From contig USCO01000045.1 of NCBI GenBank assembly GCA_900553135.1, positions 1-14,643 on the forward strand: a stretch of DNA of 14,643 bases. Direction: 5' to 3'. A program made the translations under genes and the position numbers. Below are positions 7,209 to 13,868 of the stretch, piece after piece. Source of the stretch: an uncultured Eubacteriales bacterium. Its GTDB lineage: Bacteria; Bacillota; Clostridia; Oscillospirales; Oscillospiraceae. The first letter of the stretch is position 1. Each line of letters begins with the position of its first letter. The notes under the pieces are model-generated. The model was not told where the DNA came from and ran no database searches. It saw only the letters and a program-made list of their open reading frames with translations.

Positions 7209-7731
7209 GCTCTCTCTCCGCCTGGGTGTAGGTATACACCGCCACATCCTTGTTCTGATCTCCCATCTGGATCCGGGCGCGCAGCACCACGTCCCGCAGA
7301 AAGCCCGCCGCCTCGCAGGTGCGGCCTACCGGGGCATCCTCCGCCAGGCAGGTCACCACCGCACACTCGGTCCGCAGTTCATCAAAACAGAAGCGGAGCA
7401 AGGCCTTCAGCCCCTTGGCCACATCGGCCTCTCTGCCCTCGGCGGGAAACACCGCGATCTCGGCCACTCCGTTTTTCCAATCCATTTTTTCCAGAACCAG
7501 CAGTCCCACCAGAGTCCCTTCGTCCTCATTCCACACCGTCATGACCCGGCCAAAGCGCAGTTCGCCGCCTCCGGCCGCCTGGAACAGCTCGTCCATGCAA
7601 GTGACAGAGGCGCTGCACCCCAGTCGGCTGATTTCCGCAATGGAGTTCTCCCGGCGCAGCAGTTCTATGATCGACTGAAATTCCGGCTCTTCCGCCGCCT
7701 TTAAAGCAATATTCTCCAGAACTATGTACAT
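7189..7731 (-). CDS. GNAT-family acetyltransferase
   Basis: This 180-residue GNAT-fold protein transfers an acetyl or other acyl group from a thioester donor to an amine or hydroxyl. The central strand and acyl-CoA-binding region appears as GVAEIAVFPAEGREADVAKG (about 88-107), where the usual Q/RxxGxG/A loop is degenerate (EGREADVAKG). The later APVGRTCEAAGFLRDV segment (about 133-148) matches the family's asparagine/aromatic motif region. An unusually good ribosome-binding site, AGGAGG (complement of 7743-7748), overlaps the TAA stop of the family 2 glycosyltransferase and lies 11 nt before the ATG. It sits directly before the phosphoglycosyl transferase, so acylation of an amino sugar precursor or of the glycan is plausible. 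The substrate is unknown. Confidence 0.8.
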   Translation of the reverse strand: MYIVLENIALKAAEEPEFQSIIELLRRENSIAEISRLGCSASVTCMDELFQAAGGGELRFGRVMTVWNEDEGTLVGLLVLEKMDWKNGVAEIAVFPAEGREADVAKGLKALLRFCFDELRTECAVVTCLAEDAPVGRTCEAAGFLRDVVLRARIQMGDQNKDVAVYTYTQAEREHEKANV

Positions 7732-7747
7732 GGTGATTCCGGCCTCC

Positions 7748-8761
7748 TTACAATTTATTTCTCCACGTCTTCAAAGCCCATTTCAGCGGTCGGGTGAGCG
7801 CCTGATACAGTGCCCCCACCGCCTGGCTGCCGCCGGCCGCATATTGAACGGCATCTCCCATGGACCAGGCCCCCAGCGCCCGCAGCTGCGCCTTCTGCTC
7901 CTGCAAAAGCGCCTTGTCCCCATACCTTCTCCCCACGGTCAGCAGCTTACGTGCAAAATGAATACGGCTCTCCCGCAGGAATTTTTCCCGCTCCGGCTGC
8001 GGGATCTCCATTTCCGTCAACGTATGCATCTGAATGTCCAGATGGGCCTTTTGCCTGGTCACACATTTCTCCAGGGAATCGTCGCCCTTGGAGAGGCTTC
8101 CGTTGCGCAGAGTGTAATACCCCAGGGGCTCATCCAAAAAACCCCTGGAATAATGGTAGTAGATGGGCAGCAGGATTTGCCAGTTTTGTCCATACCGGGA
8201 GGGGTAGATCTGGCCGGAGGGATGGGTCTCCCAAAACACCTCCGCCCGTATCAGGTGACAAAGGGGACAGAAAATAGACTGCTCATGCAGCAGCAGTTCA
8301 AACTGCCGTTCATCAAATCGCCTGGGATTGTTGCCTGAGACCTTTCCCACAGGACTGGTCAAATCGTTCTCCGGTACGATATAGGCGTCACTGGTCACAC
8401 TGGCAAACCGGGGGTTGTCCCGCAAGAAAGCCACTCGCTTCTCTACGGAATCAGGAGTCAGCGCGTCGTCCGGATCGGGAAAGCTGAGAAACTCCCCGTG
8501 GCACTTCTTCAGTCCCGTGTTGATGGCGGCCGAAATGCCTCCGTTGGGCTGATGCAGGAACTGATACTGGATGCCGCTCTCCCGGAGCCGGCCTTCCCAG
8601 CTTTTAACCACCTCTGCCAATCCATCCCGGGAACCGTCATCCACCACGATCAATTCGATGGGCCGGTAGGTCTGGCTGCATACGGATTCCAGCATACGGC
8701 CGATCCAGTTTGCCACCCCGTAACAGGGCACGATCAGGCTCACAACACCATTGCCGCTCAC
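7748..8761 (-). CDS. Family 2 glycosyltransferase (GT-A fold)
   Basis: This 337-residue GT2-type inverting glycosyltransferase begins with VSLIVPCYGVANWIG, then ELIVVDDGSRDG (nucleotide-binding Asp pair), HQPNGGISAAINTG, and FPDPDDAL, which carries the metal-binding DxD-type acidic cluster. The C-terminal half is variable, as expected for acceptor recognition. The start is GTG at 8761, overlapping the flippase stop as GTGA (8758-8761). The open frame extends upstream to 9019, but that segment overlaps the flippase gene, has no family similarity and reads as low-complexity out-of-frame sequence, so it is excluded. It probably adds one sugar to the lipid-linked intermediate; the C-terminal TRPLKWALKTWRNKL is basic and may touch the membrane. 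Sugar specificity is unknown. Confidence 0.9.
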   Translation of the reverse strand: MSGNGVVSLIVPCYGVANWIGRMLESVCSQTYRPIELIVVDDGSRDGLAEVVKSWEGRLRESGIQYQFLHQPNGGISAAINTGLKKCHGEFLSFPDPDDALTPDSVEKRVAFLRDNPRFASVTSDAYIVPENDLTSPVGKVSGNNPRRFDERQFELLLHEQSIFCPLCHLIRAEVFWETHPSGQIYPSRYGQNWQILLPIYYHYSRGFLDEPLGYYTLRNGSLSKGDDSLEKCVTRQKAHLDIQMHTLTEMEIPQPEREKFLRESRIHFARKLLTVGRRYGDKALLQEQKAQLRALGAWSMGDAVQYAAGGSQAVGALYQALTRPLKWALKTWRNKL

Positions 8762-10284
8762 GCTTTTTTCCCCTTTCCAAGAATTTGCAGGGCCAGCCCC
8801 CAGTAATACTGGAATTCGGGCGCTCTTCGGTTTATCAGGCACAGCAGTCCCAGAGGAACCACTACGCAGATCCCCAGGTGCACAGCCAATGCGGCCACCT
8901 GTGAGGCCGGATTCACCCACCTGGCCAGCCAAACGGTGACGGCGGTCACCGTGATCAACTGTGCAAAATACCACAGGTGGCGCAGCCAATACCCTGCCAT
9001 TCCCCGATCCGGAAAGCATTTTTGATAGAAGACATAGGGCTTTATCGTCTGGGACACCAGCCCGCTGAGCACCGTGCCCAAAAAGACCCCGTTGATGCCC
9101 AATACAATGGCCAGCGGAACACTGAGCACCAGATTGAGCACGCCGTGGGCCAGGGGGACATAGCGGTCCTCATAATAGATCCCGGCCGCCTGCTTCAGGA
9201 TATTGAGGGGAATCCGCATCCCCATCATATAAAAGTTCAGGCACAGCAGGAGCACCGTCTCCGTCTCCATGACATAGCCATCCCCGAAAAACAGGCGGAT
9301 GACTGGGGACAGCAGCACGAACATCCCGATGGCGCACCAGCCGTAGGTCCAGAACCCCAAAAACTCGAATTTTAAAAAGGCATCATATTGCTTTTCCTGC
9401 CCATCTCTGGCAAACAGATCCCCGAAGCCCGCCGTGGCTCCGTTGAGGATCACGCTCAGCATGGAATTCGCCATGGAGATGATCATGGAGTAGTTGGAAT
9501 AAATCCCTGTGACCGCAATGTGAATAAACGAGGAGATGACCAAGTTGTCCGTGCCGTAGACGCTATATTCTCCCAGTTTGTGGAACATCATGCCCCGGAC
9601 GTTGCGCACCAGCACCTGTTTTTCCTCCTGGGGCAATTTTTCCTTGCTGTGGAAGTTGATCTCCGGGAACATACGGGTGATATACCGGTTGATGGCCAGT
9701 CTCTGGACAAAGCCCACCAACACCTGCAGGCCCAGATAAACAAAATAGTTCCGGAACAGAAGAAGAGAGAGCGTTTGCAGCACGATCATCAGGCTGGTAA
9801 AGAGCCCGTTGAGCCCTGCCAACTTGTAATTCTTCTGAGCGGCATTGATCAGCGTCTCTTTGTACGCGATGTAATAGGTGGACATGGAATTGAGCAGGTA
9901 GAGGAGAAAGATCAGCCGAAGATGCTCGATCCCCTCGCCGCCCTTGACCAGGTAGTGCAAAAACGGGAGCAAGACCAAACCACAACAAGCAACGACGAGG
10001 CCAATCGCCTGATAGGCCCGTTTATAAAAGCCCATCAAAACGCTGATCTTCTCCCGATTCCCCTCCACCAGCGGCTTGTACAAGCTGAAGTTCACCGCCG
10101 TACCGATGCCCAGCTCCGCCAGCGAGAGCATGGAGATCACATTGGTCATCAGCCCGTTGATCCCCAGGTAGGTGGTACCTAGGGTACGGGCGAACACCAT
10201 CCGGGAGACAAACATCAAAACGGACCGGAGAAGAAGCAGGGCCACATTGGCCGCCGCATTGTTCATTGCATTCTTTAACCGCAT
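8758..10284 (-). CDS. Wzx-type polysaccharide flippase (MOP superfamily)
   Basis: This 508-residue integral membrane protein of the oligosaccharide/polysaccharide transporter group moves lipid-linked repeat units across the cytoplasmic membrane. It opens with the family-typical N-terminus NAAANVALLLLRSVLMFVSR followed by GINGLMTNVISMLSLAELGI, in which the start of the second helix carries the conserved LSLAELGIGTAV element. I count about twelve to fourteen hydrophobic segments along its length, as usual for MOP transporters. The C-terminus ends in a basic GKGKKA. Its ATG lies 8 nt after the pyruvyl transferase stop, with a TGAGG site overlapping that stop; its TGA overlaps the next GTG. The presence of this protein means the glycan is assembled by a Wzx-dependent route rather than an ABC exporter. 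No polymerase accompanies it here. Confidence 0.93.
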   Translation of the reverse strand: MRLKNAMNNAAANVALLLLRSVLMFVSRMVFARTLGTTYLGINGLMTNVISMLSLAELGIGTAVNFSLYKPLVEGNREKISVLMGFYKRAYQAIGLVVACCGLVLLPFLHYLVKGGEGIEHLRLIFLLYLLNSMSTYYIAYKETLINAAQKNYKLAGLNGLFTSLMIVLQTLSLLLFRNYFVYLGLQVLVGFVQRLAINRYITRMFPEINFHSKEKLPQEEKQVLVRNVRGMMFHKLGEYSVYGTDNLVISSFIHIAVTGIYSNYSMIISMANSMLSVILNGATAGFGDLFARDGQEKQYDAFLKFEFLGFWTYGWCAIGMFVLLSPVIRLFFGDGYVMETETVLLLCLNFYMMGMRIPLNILKQAAGIYYEDRYVPLAHGVLNLVLSVPLAIVLGINGVFLGTVLSGLVSQTIKPYVFYQKCFPDRGMAGYWLRHLWYFAQLITVTAVTVWLARWVNPASQVAALAVHLGICVVVPLGLLCLINRRAPEFQYYWGLALQILGKGKKA

Positions 10285-10292
10285 GTCAGACC

Positions 10293-11468
10293 TCAGTTTC
10301 TTTTTAGACAGGCTCCCATAGCTGCTCGGAGACGGGCCGGATAGTCCGCCGTGGCCTGAGCCAGCTGTTCCCGAATCTGCTTTTCATGCTCCGTGATCCA
10401 GAAGAACGCCTGGCTCAGCTCTTCCGGTCGATCCAGTTCTTGTACCGGCAGGACAAAGGATTGCTCGCTTCCGAACAGATCGCGGGCGATCCCCCTGGCT
10501 TTGACCGAATAGCCGGTCACCAGCGTGGGGACTCCCGTGGAATAGGCGGCGATGGTGCTGTGGGTCCGCGCCCCCACGAAGAAACGGCACCGTTTAATGT
10601 AGCCCTTCAGCTCCATCGCCGTCCCATCCTCCACCATCGCCACCCGCCCCGTGTGGGCGAAACGGCGCTGGAGACTTTTCAACGGCTCGCGGTCATCCTC
10701 ATGACTCCACATCACATGGGGAATGAGCAGGATCCCCATGTCGGTCTGTGCTAAGATCTCCTCAATCAAGCGCTGGTAATTGCCCAGAACCAATTCCGGG
10801 GAATGCCCCCGCTTCATCACCAGGGGGCTCAGGTTGATCCCCACCGTATTCCCCTCCTCGATTCCCGCCGGGAAGGGTCTTTCCTCCGCAGGGAGCAAAA
10901 AGGCGGGATCGGGAGCCAGGATCGTCTTATGCCCAAACCCCGCTGCCTTCATAGCCTCATAGGTGACCGACTCCCGGGGAACCAGGCAGGAAAAGCGGTC
11001 CAGGTCCTCCAGCAGACGCCGGTCTTGAAACAGCTCCGGCTCGATGGAGCAGCCCCAAAGCACGAAATGCTTCGCTCCATTTTGACACAGCAGTTCGTCG
11101 ATCCGTCCCATCTTCTCCACCATGTTGGCATAGCAATAATTGTCGCCGCCGATGGAGAAGCACCAGTCCTCGTCGTCAAAGCCCTGCCGGTAAAGAGCCG
11201 GGAAGGCCTGTTCCACATAGTTCAGCTTGTCCTTCAGGATCCGGCTGTGAAAGGCGGAGACCACCCGTTTCCAGGACAGGGGCCGGACGCCCACCGGCAC
11301 CAGCGACATGCCCTGCTCCTGAAGGCCGGCCTGTCGGTCTTCCTCCGGACGGAAGGTGTAGAGGCGGATATCGTTTCCCTCCAGCAAAGCGGCTGTGGTG
11401 CGGGCAATGGCCTCGCAGCCGTGGTTGCCGCTGCCCGCATGGGGATACAGATGGATCCTCGGGCTCAT
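10293..11468 (-). CDS. Polysaccharide pyruvyl transferase family protein
   Basis: This 391-residue member of the polysaccharide pyruvyl transferase family (PF04230; CsaB/WcaK-like) typically moves pyruvate from phosphoenolpyruvate to a sugar to form a 4,6-ketal, giving the glycan negative charge. Motifs are the N-terminal GSGNHGCEAI (12-21), SIGGDNYC near 105-112, the central ILAPDPAF (183-190), TVGINLSP near 208-215, and the C-terminal block GARTHSTIAAYSTGVPTLVTGYSVKARG (about 299-326) containing the conserved His and Lys. It has no signal peptide. The ATG at 11468 is chosen because it overlaps the upstream GNAT stop as ATGA (11465-11468) and begins the conserved domain; an upstream in-frame extension to 11525 reads through that gene and is unlikely. 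Some family members have other activities, so pyruvylation is probable rather than shown. Confidence 0.9.
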   Translation of the reverse strand: MSPRIHLYPHAGSGNHGCEAIARTTAALLEGNDIRLYTFRPEEDRQAGLQEQGMSLVPVGVRPLSWKRVVSAFHSRILKDKLNYVEQAFPALYRQGFDDEDWCFSIGGDNYCYANMVEKMGRIDELLCQNGAKHFVLWGCSIEPELFQDRRLLEDLDRFSCLVPRESVTYEAMKAAGFGHKTILAPDPAFLLPAEERPFPAGIEEGNTVGINLSPLVMKRGHSPELVLGNYQRLIEEILAQTDMGILLIPHVMWSHEDDREPLKSLQRRFAHTGRVAMVEDGTAMELKGYIKRCRFFVGARTHSTIAAYSTGVPTLVTGYSVKARGIARDLFGSEQSFVLPVQELDRPEELSQAFFWITEHEKQIREQLAQATADYPARLRAAMGACLKRN

Positions 11469-12016
11469 AGCTCCTTGCTCCCCTCGTACTCTTCCCGCAG
11501 CAGGCTGAAGTGGACAATGTCCCACCGGCGGCCATGCTTATAGATGGCCGAGCGCTGTACGCCCTCTATGGTAAAATGCATCGCCTTTACCAGTCTGATG
11601 GTGGCCCGCTGCAGCGACAGGCAGTAGGCGTAAAGGCAACGGATGCCCAGGGTCTCATAGCAGTATTGCAGAAAGATCCGGGTCGCCCACTGGGTCATCA
11701 TCCGCCCCTGGGATGTCCTGAGGATCTTGATCCCCACCTCGGCGGTGCCTGCCTCCCGGTCAAAATTCGTCAGGATAAAGCAGCCCACGGGGATCTCCTT
11801 TTCCTCGATGATGAGATACATGGTCCGATCACGTTTGGTCCGGAGCTCGTCAAACCAGTGCTTCTGCTGGGTTGCCGAAACCGGCAGGCCCCAGCCGATC
11901 ACGGAATACTCGATTCTGGGGTCATTCAGCATTTTCAGCAGCAGATCCATATCCTCCTGCTGCAGTTCGCGCAGTCTCAACTCATGCGCGGGATCCTCAA
12001 TATACACGTTTCCCAT
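11465..12016 (-). CDS. GNAT-family N-acyltransferase (RimJ/RimL-like), next to the ACP
   Basis: This 183-residue GNAT protein of the RimJ/RimL-like Acetyltransf_3 kind shows LRLRELQQEDMDLLLKML at the N-terminus, then VGCFILTNFD, EVGIKILRTSQGRMMTQWAT (about 93-112; the QGRMMT loop is the acyl-donor pyrophosphate site), and RATIRLVKAMHFTIEG (about 137-152). Its ATG follows the acyl carrier protein stop by only 3 nt, and its stop overlaps the pyruvyl transferase start. Because the neighbouring ligase and carrier protein would supply an ACP-bound acyl group, this enzyme is the best candidate for the final acyl transfer to an amino sugar. Related GNAT enzymes of sugar acylation usually take acyl-CoA; use of acyl-ACP is inferred from the gene order only. 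Confidence 0.83.
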   Translation of the reverse strand: MGNVYIEDPAHELRLRELQQEDMDLLLKMLNDPRIEYSVIGWGLPVSATQQKHWFDELRTKRDRTMYLIIEEKEIPVGCFILTNFDREAGTAEVGIKILRTSQGRMMTQWATRIFLQYCYETLGIRCLYAYCLSLQRATIRLVKAMHFTIEGVQRSAIYKHGRRWDIVHFSLLREEYEGSKEL

Positions 12017-12019
12017 GGC

Positions 12020-12250
12020 CTACCCCTGCTCATCCAGATATTTGGCCAGCTCTTCCACCGTACGGCACTCCTCCAAAAACTCGTCCGTGATGGTGCAGTG
12101 AAATTCCTCCTCAGCTAACGCCACCAATTGGAACAGCTCCAGGGAGTCCATCTGGATATCCTCCAAAAAGCGGGAGGTGGCATCGATGTCCTTGGGGGCA
12201 TAGGGAATGTTTTCTCTGATAATTCGAATGATCCGCTCTTGTGTATCCAT
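12020..12250 (-). CDS. Acyl carrier protein
   Basis: This is a 76-residue acidic acyl carrier protein. The phosphopantetheine site is MDSLELF with Ser36, preceded by FLEDI, matching the conserved DSL motif at helix II. The length is normal for a free-standing carrier protein. The ATG at 12250 is chosen as it begins the helical domain (MDTQERII), lies 4 nt after the ligase stop and has a GAGAGGG site upstream; an in-frame extension to 12292 lies inside the ligase gene. It sits between an acyl-activating ligase and a GNAT transferase, so it is probably a dedicated carrier for glycan decoration rather than the housekeeping AcpP of fatty acid synthesis. A DltC-like role is an alternative, but the DltB and DltD partners are absent from the window. 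Confidence 0.92.
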   Translation of the reverse strand: MDTQERIIRIIRENIPYAPKDIDATSRFLEDIQMDSLELFQLVALAEEEFHCTITDEFLEECRTVEELAKYLDEQG

Positions 12251-12254
12251 TTTC

Positions 12255-13811
12255 TTACCCTCTCTTGATCTTATTGGTGGTGGTCCGCTCAAAATCAGTC
12301 ATGCGCAGCCGCACCGCTGAAATCCTCTTATAGTAGACCTGCTTTTGGTTGAACTCCTGGATGCGCTGTTCGATCACAGGCCGGATCTGCTCCTCCGTCT
12401 CTCCCTGCCCATTCTTCTTGAACCACTCCAGATCGGGGAACACCTCAGCCTCGATGCTGACCTCCCCGGTCTCTCCCGACCCTCTGCAAACACAGGCGCA
12501 GATCTCGGGGAATTCAGAGAGCTTGGCTTCGATCTCTTCCGGAGAGATCTTTTTGCCGTTGGTCAACACGATCAGGTTCTTTTTCCGGCCCTTGAGATAC
12601 AGCCGGTCTCCCACCAGGTATCCGGTGTCTCCGGTATGGAACCACCCGTCGGTAAAGACCTCTTGGGTGGCCTGCTGATCCTTATAGTACCCCAGCATCA
12701 CGCTCTCGGCCTTTACCCACAGCTCCCCGATCCCATCCTCATCCGCATCCATGATCTTGCCCTGGATGCCGGAGAGCAGGACGCCGCACGAGCCGGGCAC
12801 GGTCTCTCCCCGATCGATGGTGATGACCGGAGAGGTCTCCGTCAAGCCATAGCCAGTCACAAAATTCAAGGGCACATTCACCATGGCGCGATGGACTTCC
12901 TCATTCAACGGCGCGGCCCCGCAGGTCACGATCTTCATTTCCCCGCCCAGGGCCTCCATAAACAGCCGTGTGGCCGCCTGCGGGTCCCCCCCTGACTTCA
13001 GCAGGGCTGAGTTGTAAAAGTTCTCCACCACCGTGGGGACGGCGGAAAAGAACTGGGGGCGGATCTCCTTCAGATCCGCAAAGAGATACCGCACCCCCCT
13101 GGAAAAGTAGATCGTCGCGCCCTGACACAGTCCCCGCAGGATCCCGAAACTCAACTCATAGATGTGATGGATGGGCAAAAAGGACAAGGTGCGCATCCCC
13201 GGAAACGCATCCACCCGCTCCAGTTCCGCCTGAATGTTTCTGCAAATATTGTGGTGCGACAGCATGACGCCCTTGGCATTCCCCAGGGTGCCGGAGGTGA
13301 ACAAAAGCATCCGGAATTCCTCGGGGATCAGCGGCTTTGCGGAGATCTCCTCTTTGGACTGCCCGCCTCTCCGGAGCAGCTCTCCCAGGGTCAGGCTCTC
13401 CCCCGCGCTCTCATCCATCGCGATAAAAATCAGGTGAGGCAGCTTTTCCTTGAGAACGCTCACGGCCTTGGCCGCTTTGGAGGAATAGATCAGGGCATCT
13501 ACCTCCCCCTTTTCCGCCAGAAAGCAGAGCTCCTCCGCCTTCAGCTGCACATCCAGCGTTACGCATACGCCCACCTCATTGGCCACGGCAAGGAACGAGA
13601 TCACCCATGGATAGCTGTTTTCTCCGATGACCGCGATATGCTTGTCCTTCAGCCCCGCCATCAGCAGTCCCTTCGCCAGATCGTTCACATCAGTCTGAAA
13701 TTGGCGGTACGAAACCGGTGTATGACCGTTCTCCCCTCTGACCATGAACGCCGGCTGATCGGCATATTTTTGCGCGGCCAAAGCGACTAACTCTCGTAAT
13801 GTTTCCATCAT
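12255..13811 (-). CDS. AMP-forming acyl ligase (acyl-CoA/ACP synthetase-like)
   Basis: This 518-residue adenylate-forming enzyme (ANL superfamily) activates a carboxylic acid with ATP and passes it to CoA or a carrier protein. Motifs in order: the phosphate-binding loop LLFTSGTLGNAKG (about 169-181), SFLPIHHIYEL (210-220), YGLTETSP (321-328), FHTGDTGYL (391-399, Asp395 binding ribose), KGRKKN (407-412) and KKISPEEIE (420-428) at the hinge, and the catalytic Lys514 in TNKIKRG at the very end. The HHIYEL segment resembles long-chain acyl-CoA synthetases more than amino acid-activating domains. Two adjacent ATGs exist (13811 and 13808); GAAGGAGAG lies just upstream and either could be used. It precedes the carrier protein gene by 4 nt, suggesting that the ligase loads that carrier. 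The acid is unknown; a fatty or branched acyl group is more likely than an amino acid. Confidence 0.9.
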   Translation of the reverse strand: MMETLRELVALAAQKYADQPAFMVRGENGHTPVSYRQFQTDVNDLAKGLLMAGLKDKHIAVIGENSYPWVISFLAVANEVGVCVTLDVQLKAEELCFLAEKGEVDALIYSSKAAKAVSVLKEKLPHLIFIAMDESAGESLTLGELLRRGGQSKEEISAKPLIPEEFRMLLFTSGTLGNAKGVMLSHHNICRNIQAELERVDAFPGMRTLSFLPIHHIYELSFGILRGLCQGATIYFSRGVRYLFADLKEIRPQFFSAVPTVVENFYNSALLKSGGDPQAATRLFMEALGGEMKIVTCGAAPLNEEVHRAMVNVPLNFVTGYGLTETSPVITIDRGETVPGSCGVLLSGIQGKIMDADEDGIGELWVKAESVMLGYYKDQQATQEVFTDGWFHTGDTGYLVGDRLYLKGRKKNLIVLTNGKKISPEEIEAKLSEFPEICACVCRGSGETGEVSIEAEVFPDLEWFKKNGQGETEEQIRPVIEQRIQEFNQKQVYYKRISAVRLRMTDFERTTTNKIKRG

Positions 13812-13868
13812 GATCTCTCCTTCTCTTTCGTTCTCTTCTTTCTCTGTCAGGTTTGGATCTTCTGTCCT
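13812..13868 (-). promoter_or_regulatory. Purine-rich intergenic leader before the acyl ligase
   Basis: This 57-nt gap is the longest inside the polysaccharide operon. Read on the - strand it is mostly A and G (GAGAAAGAAGAGAACGAAAG region) and ends in the AAGGAGAG ribosome-binding site. No convincing -35/-10 pair and no terminator hairpin are visible, so the beta-helix gene and the ligase are probably cotranscribed. The unstructured purine stretch could act as a ribosome standby site. Confidence 0.4.

Noticed and set aside
6486..7544. 352-codon open frame on the + strand opposite the phosphoglycosyl transferase and GNAT
   Set aside because: Shadow of the - strand genes; Pro/Arg/His-rich with no recognisable domain or ribosome-binding site.
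8762..9019. Upstream extension of the family 2 glycosyltransferase to 9019
   Set aside because: The extra 86 residues overlap the flippase coding sequence in another frame and lack similarity; the GTG at 8761 overlapping the flippase stop is the better start.
9388..10182. 264-codon open frame on the + strand opposite the flippase
   Set aside because: It is the complement of a hydrophobic membrane protein, giving a Gln/His/Asp-rich meaningless product.
12020..13811. A D-alanylation (Dlt) system
   Set aside because: The ligase and carrier protein resemble DltA and DltC in layout, but no DltB or DltD is present, the ligase has long-chain-type motifs, and the neighbours are glycan assembly genes.
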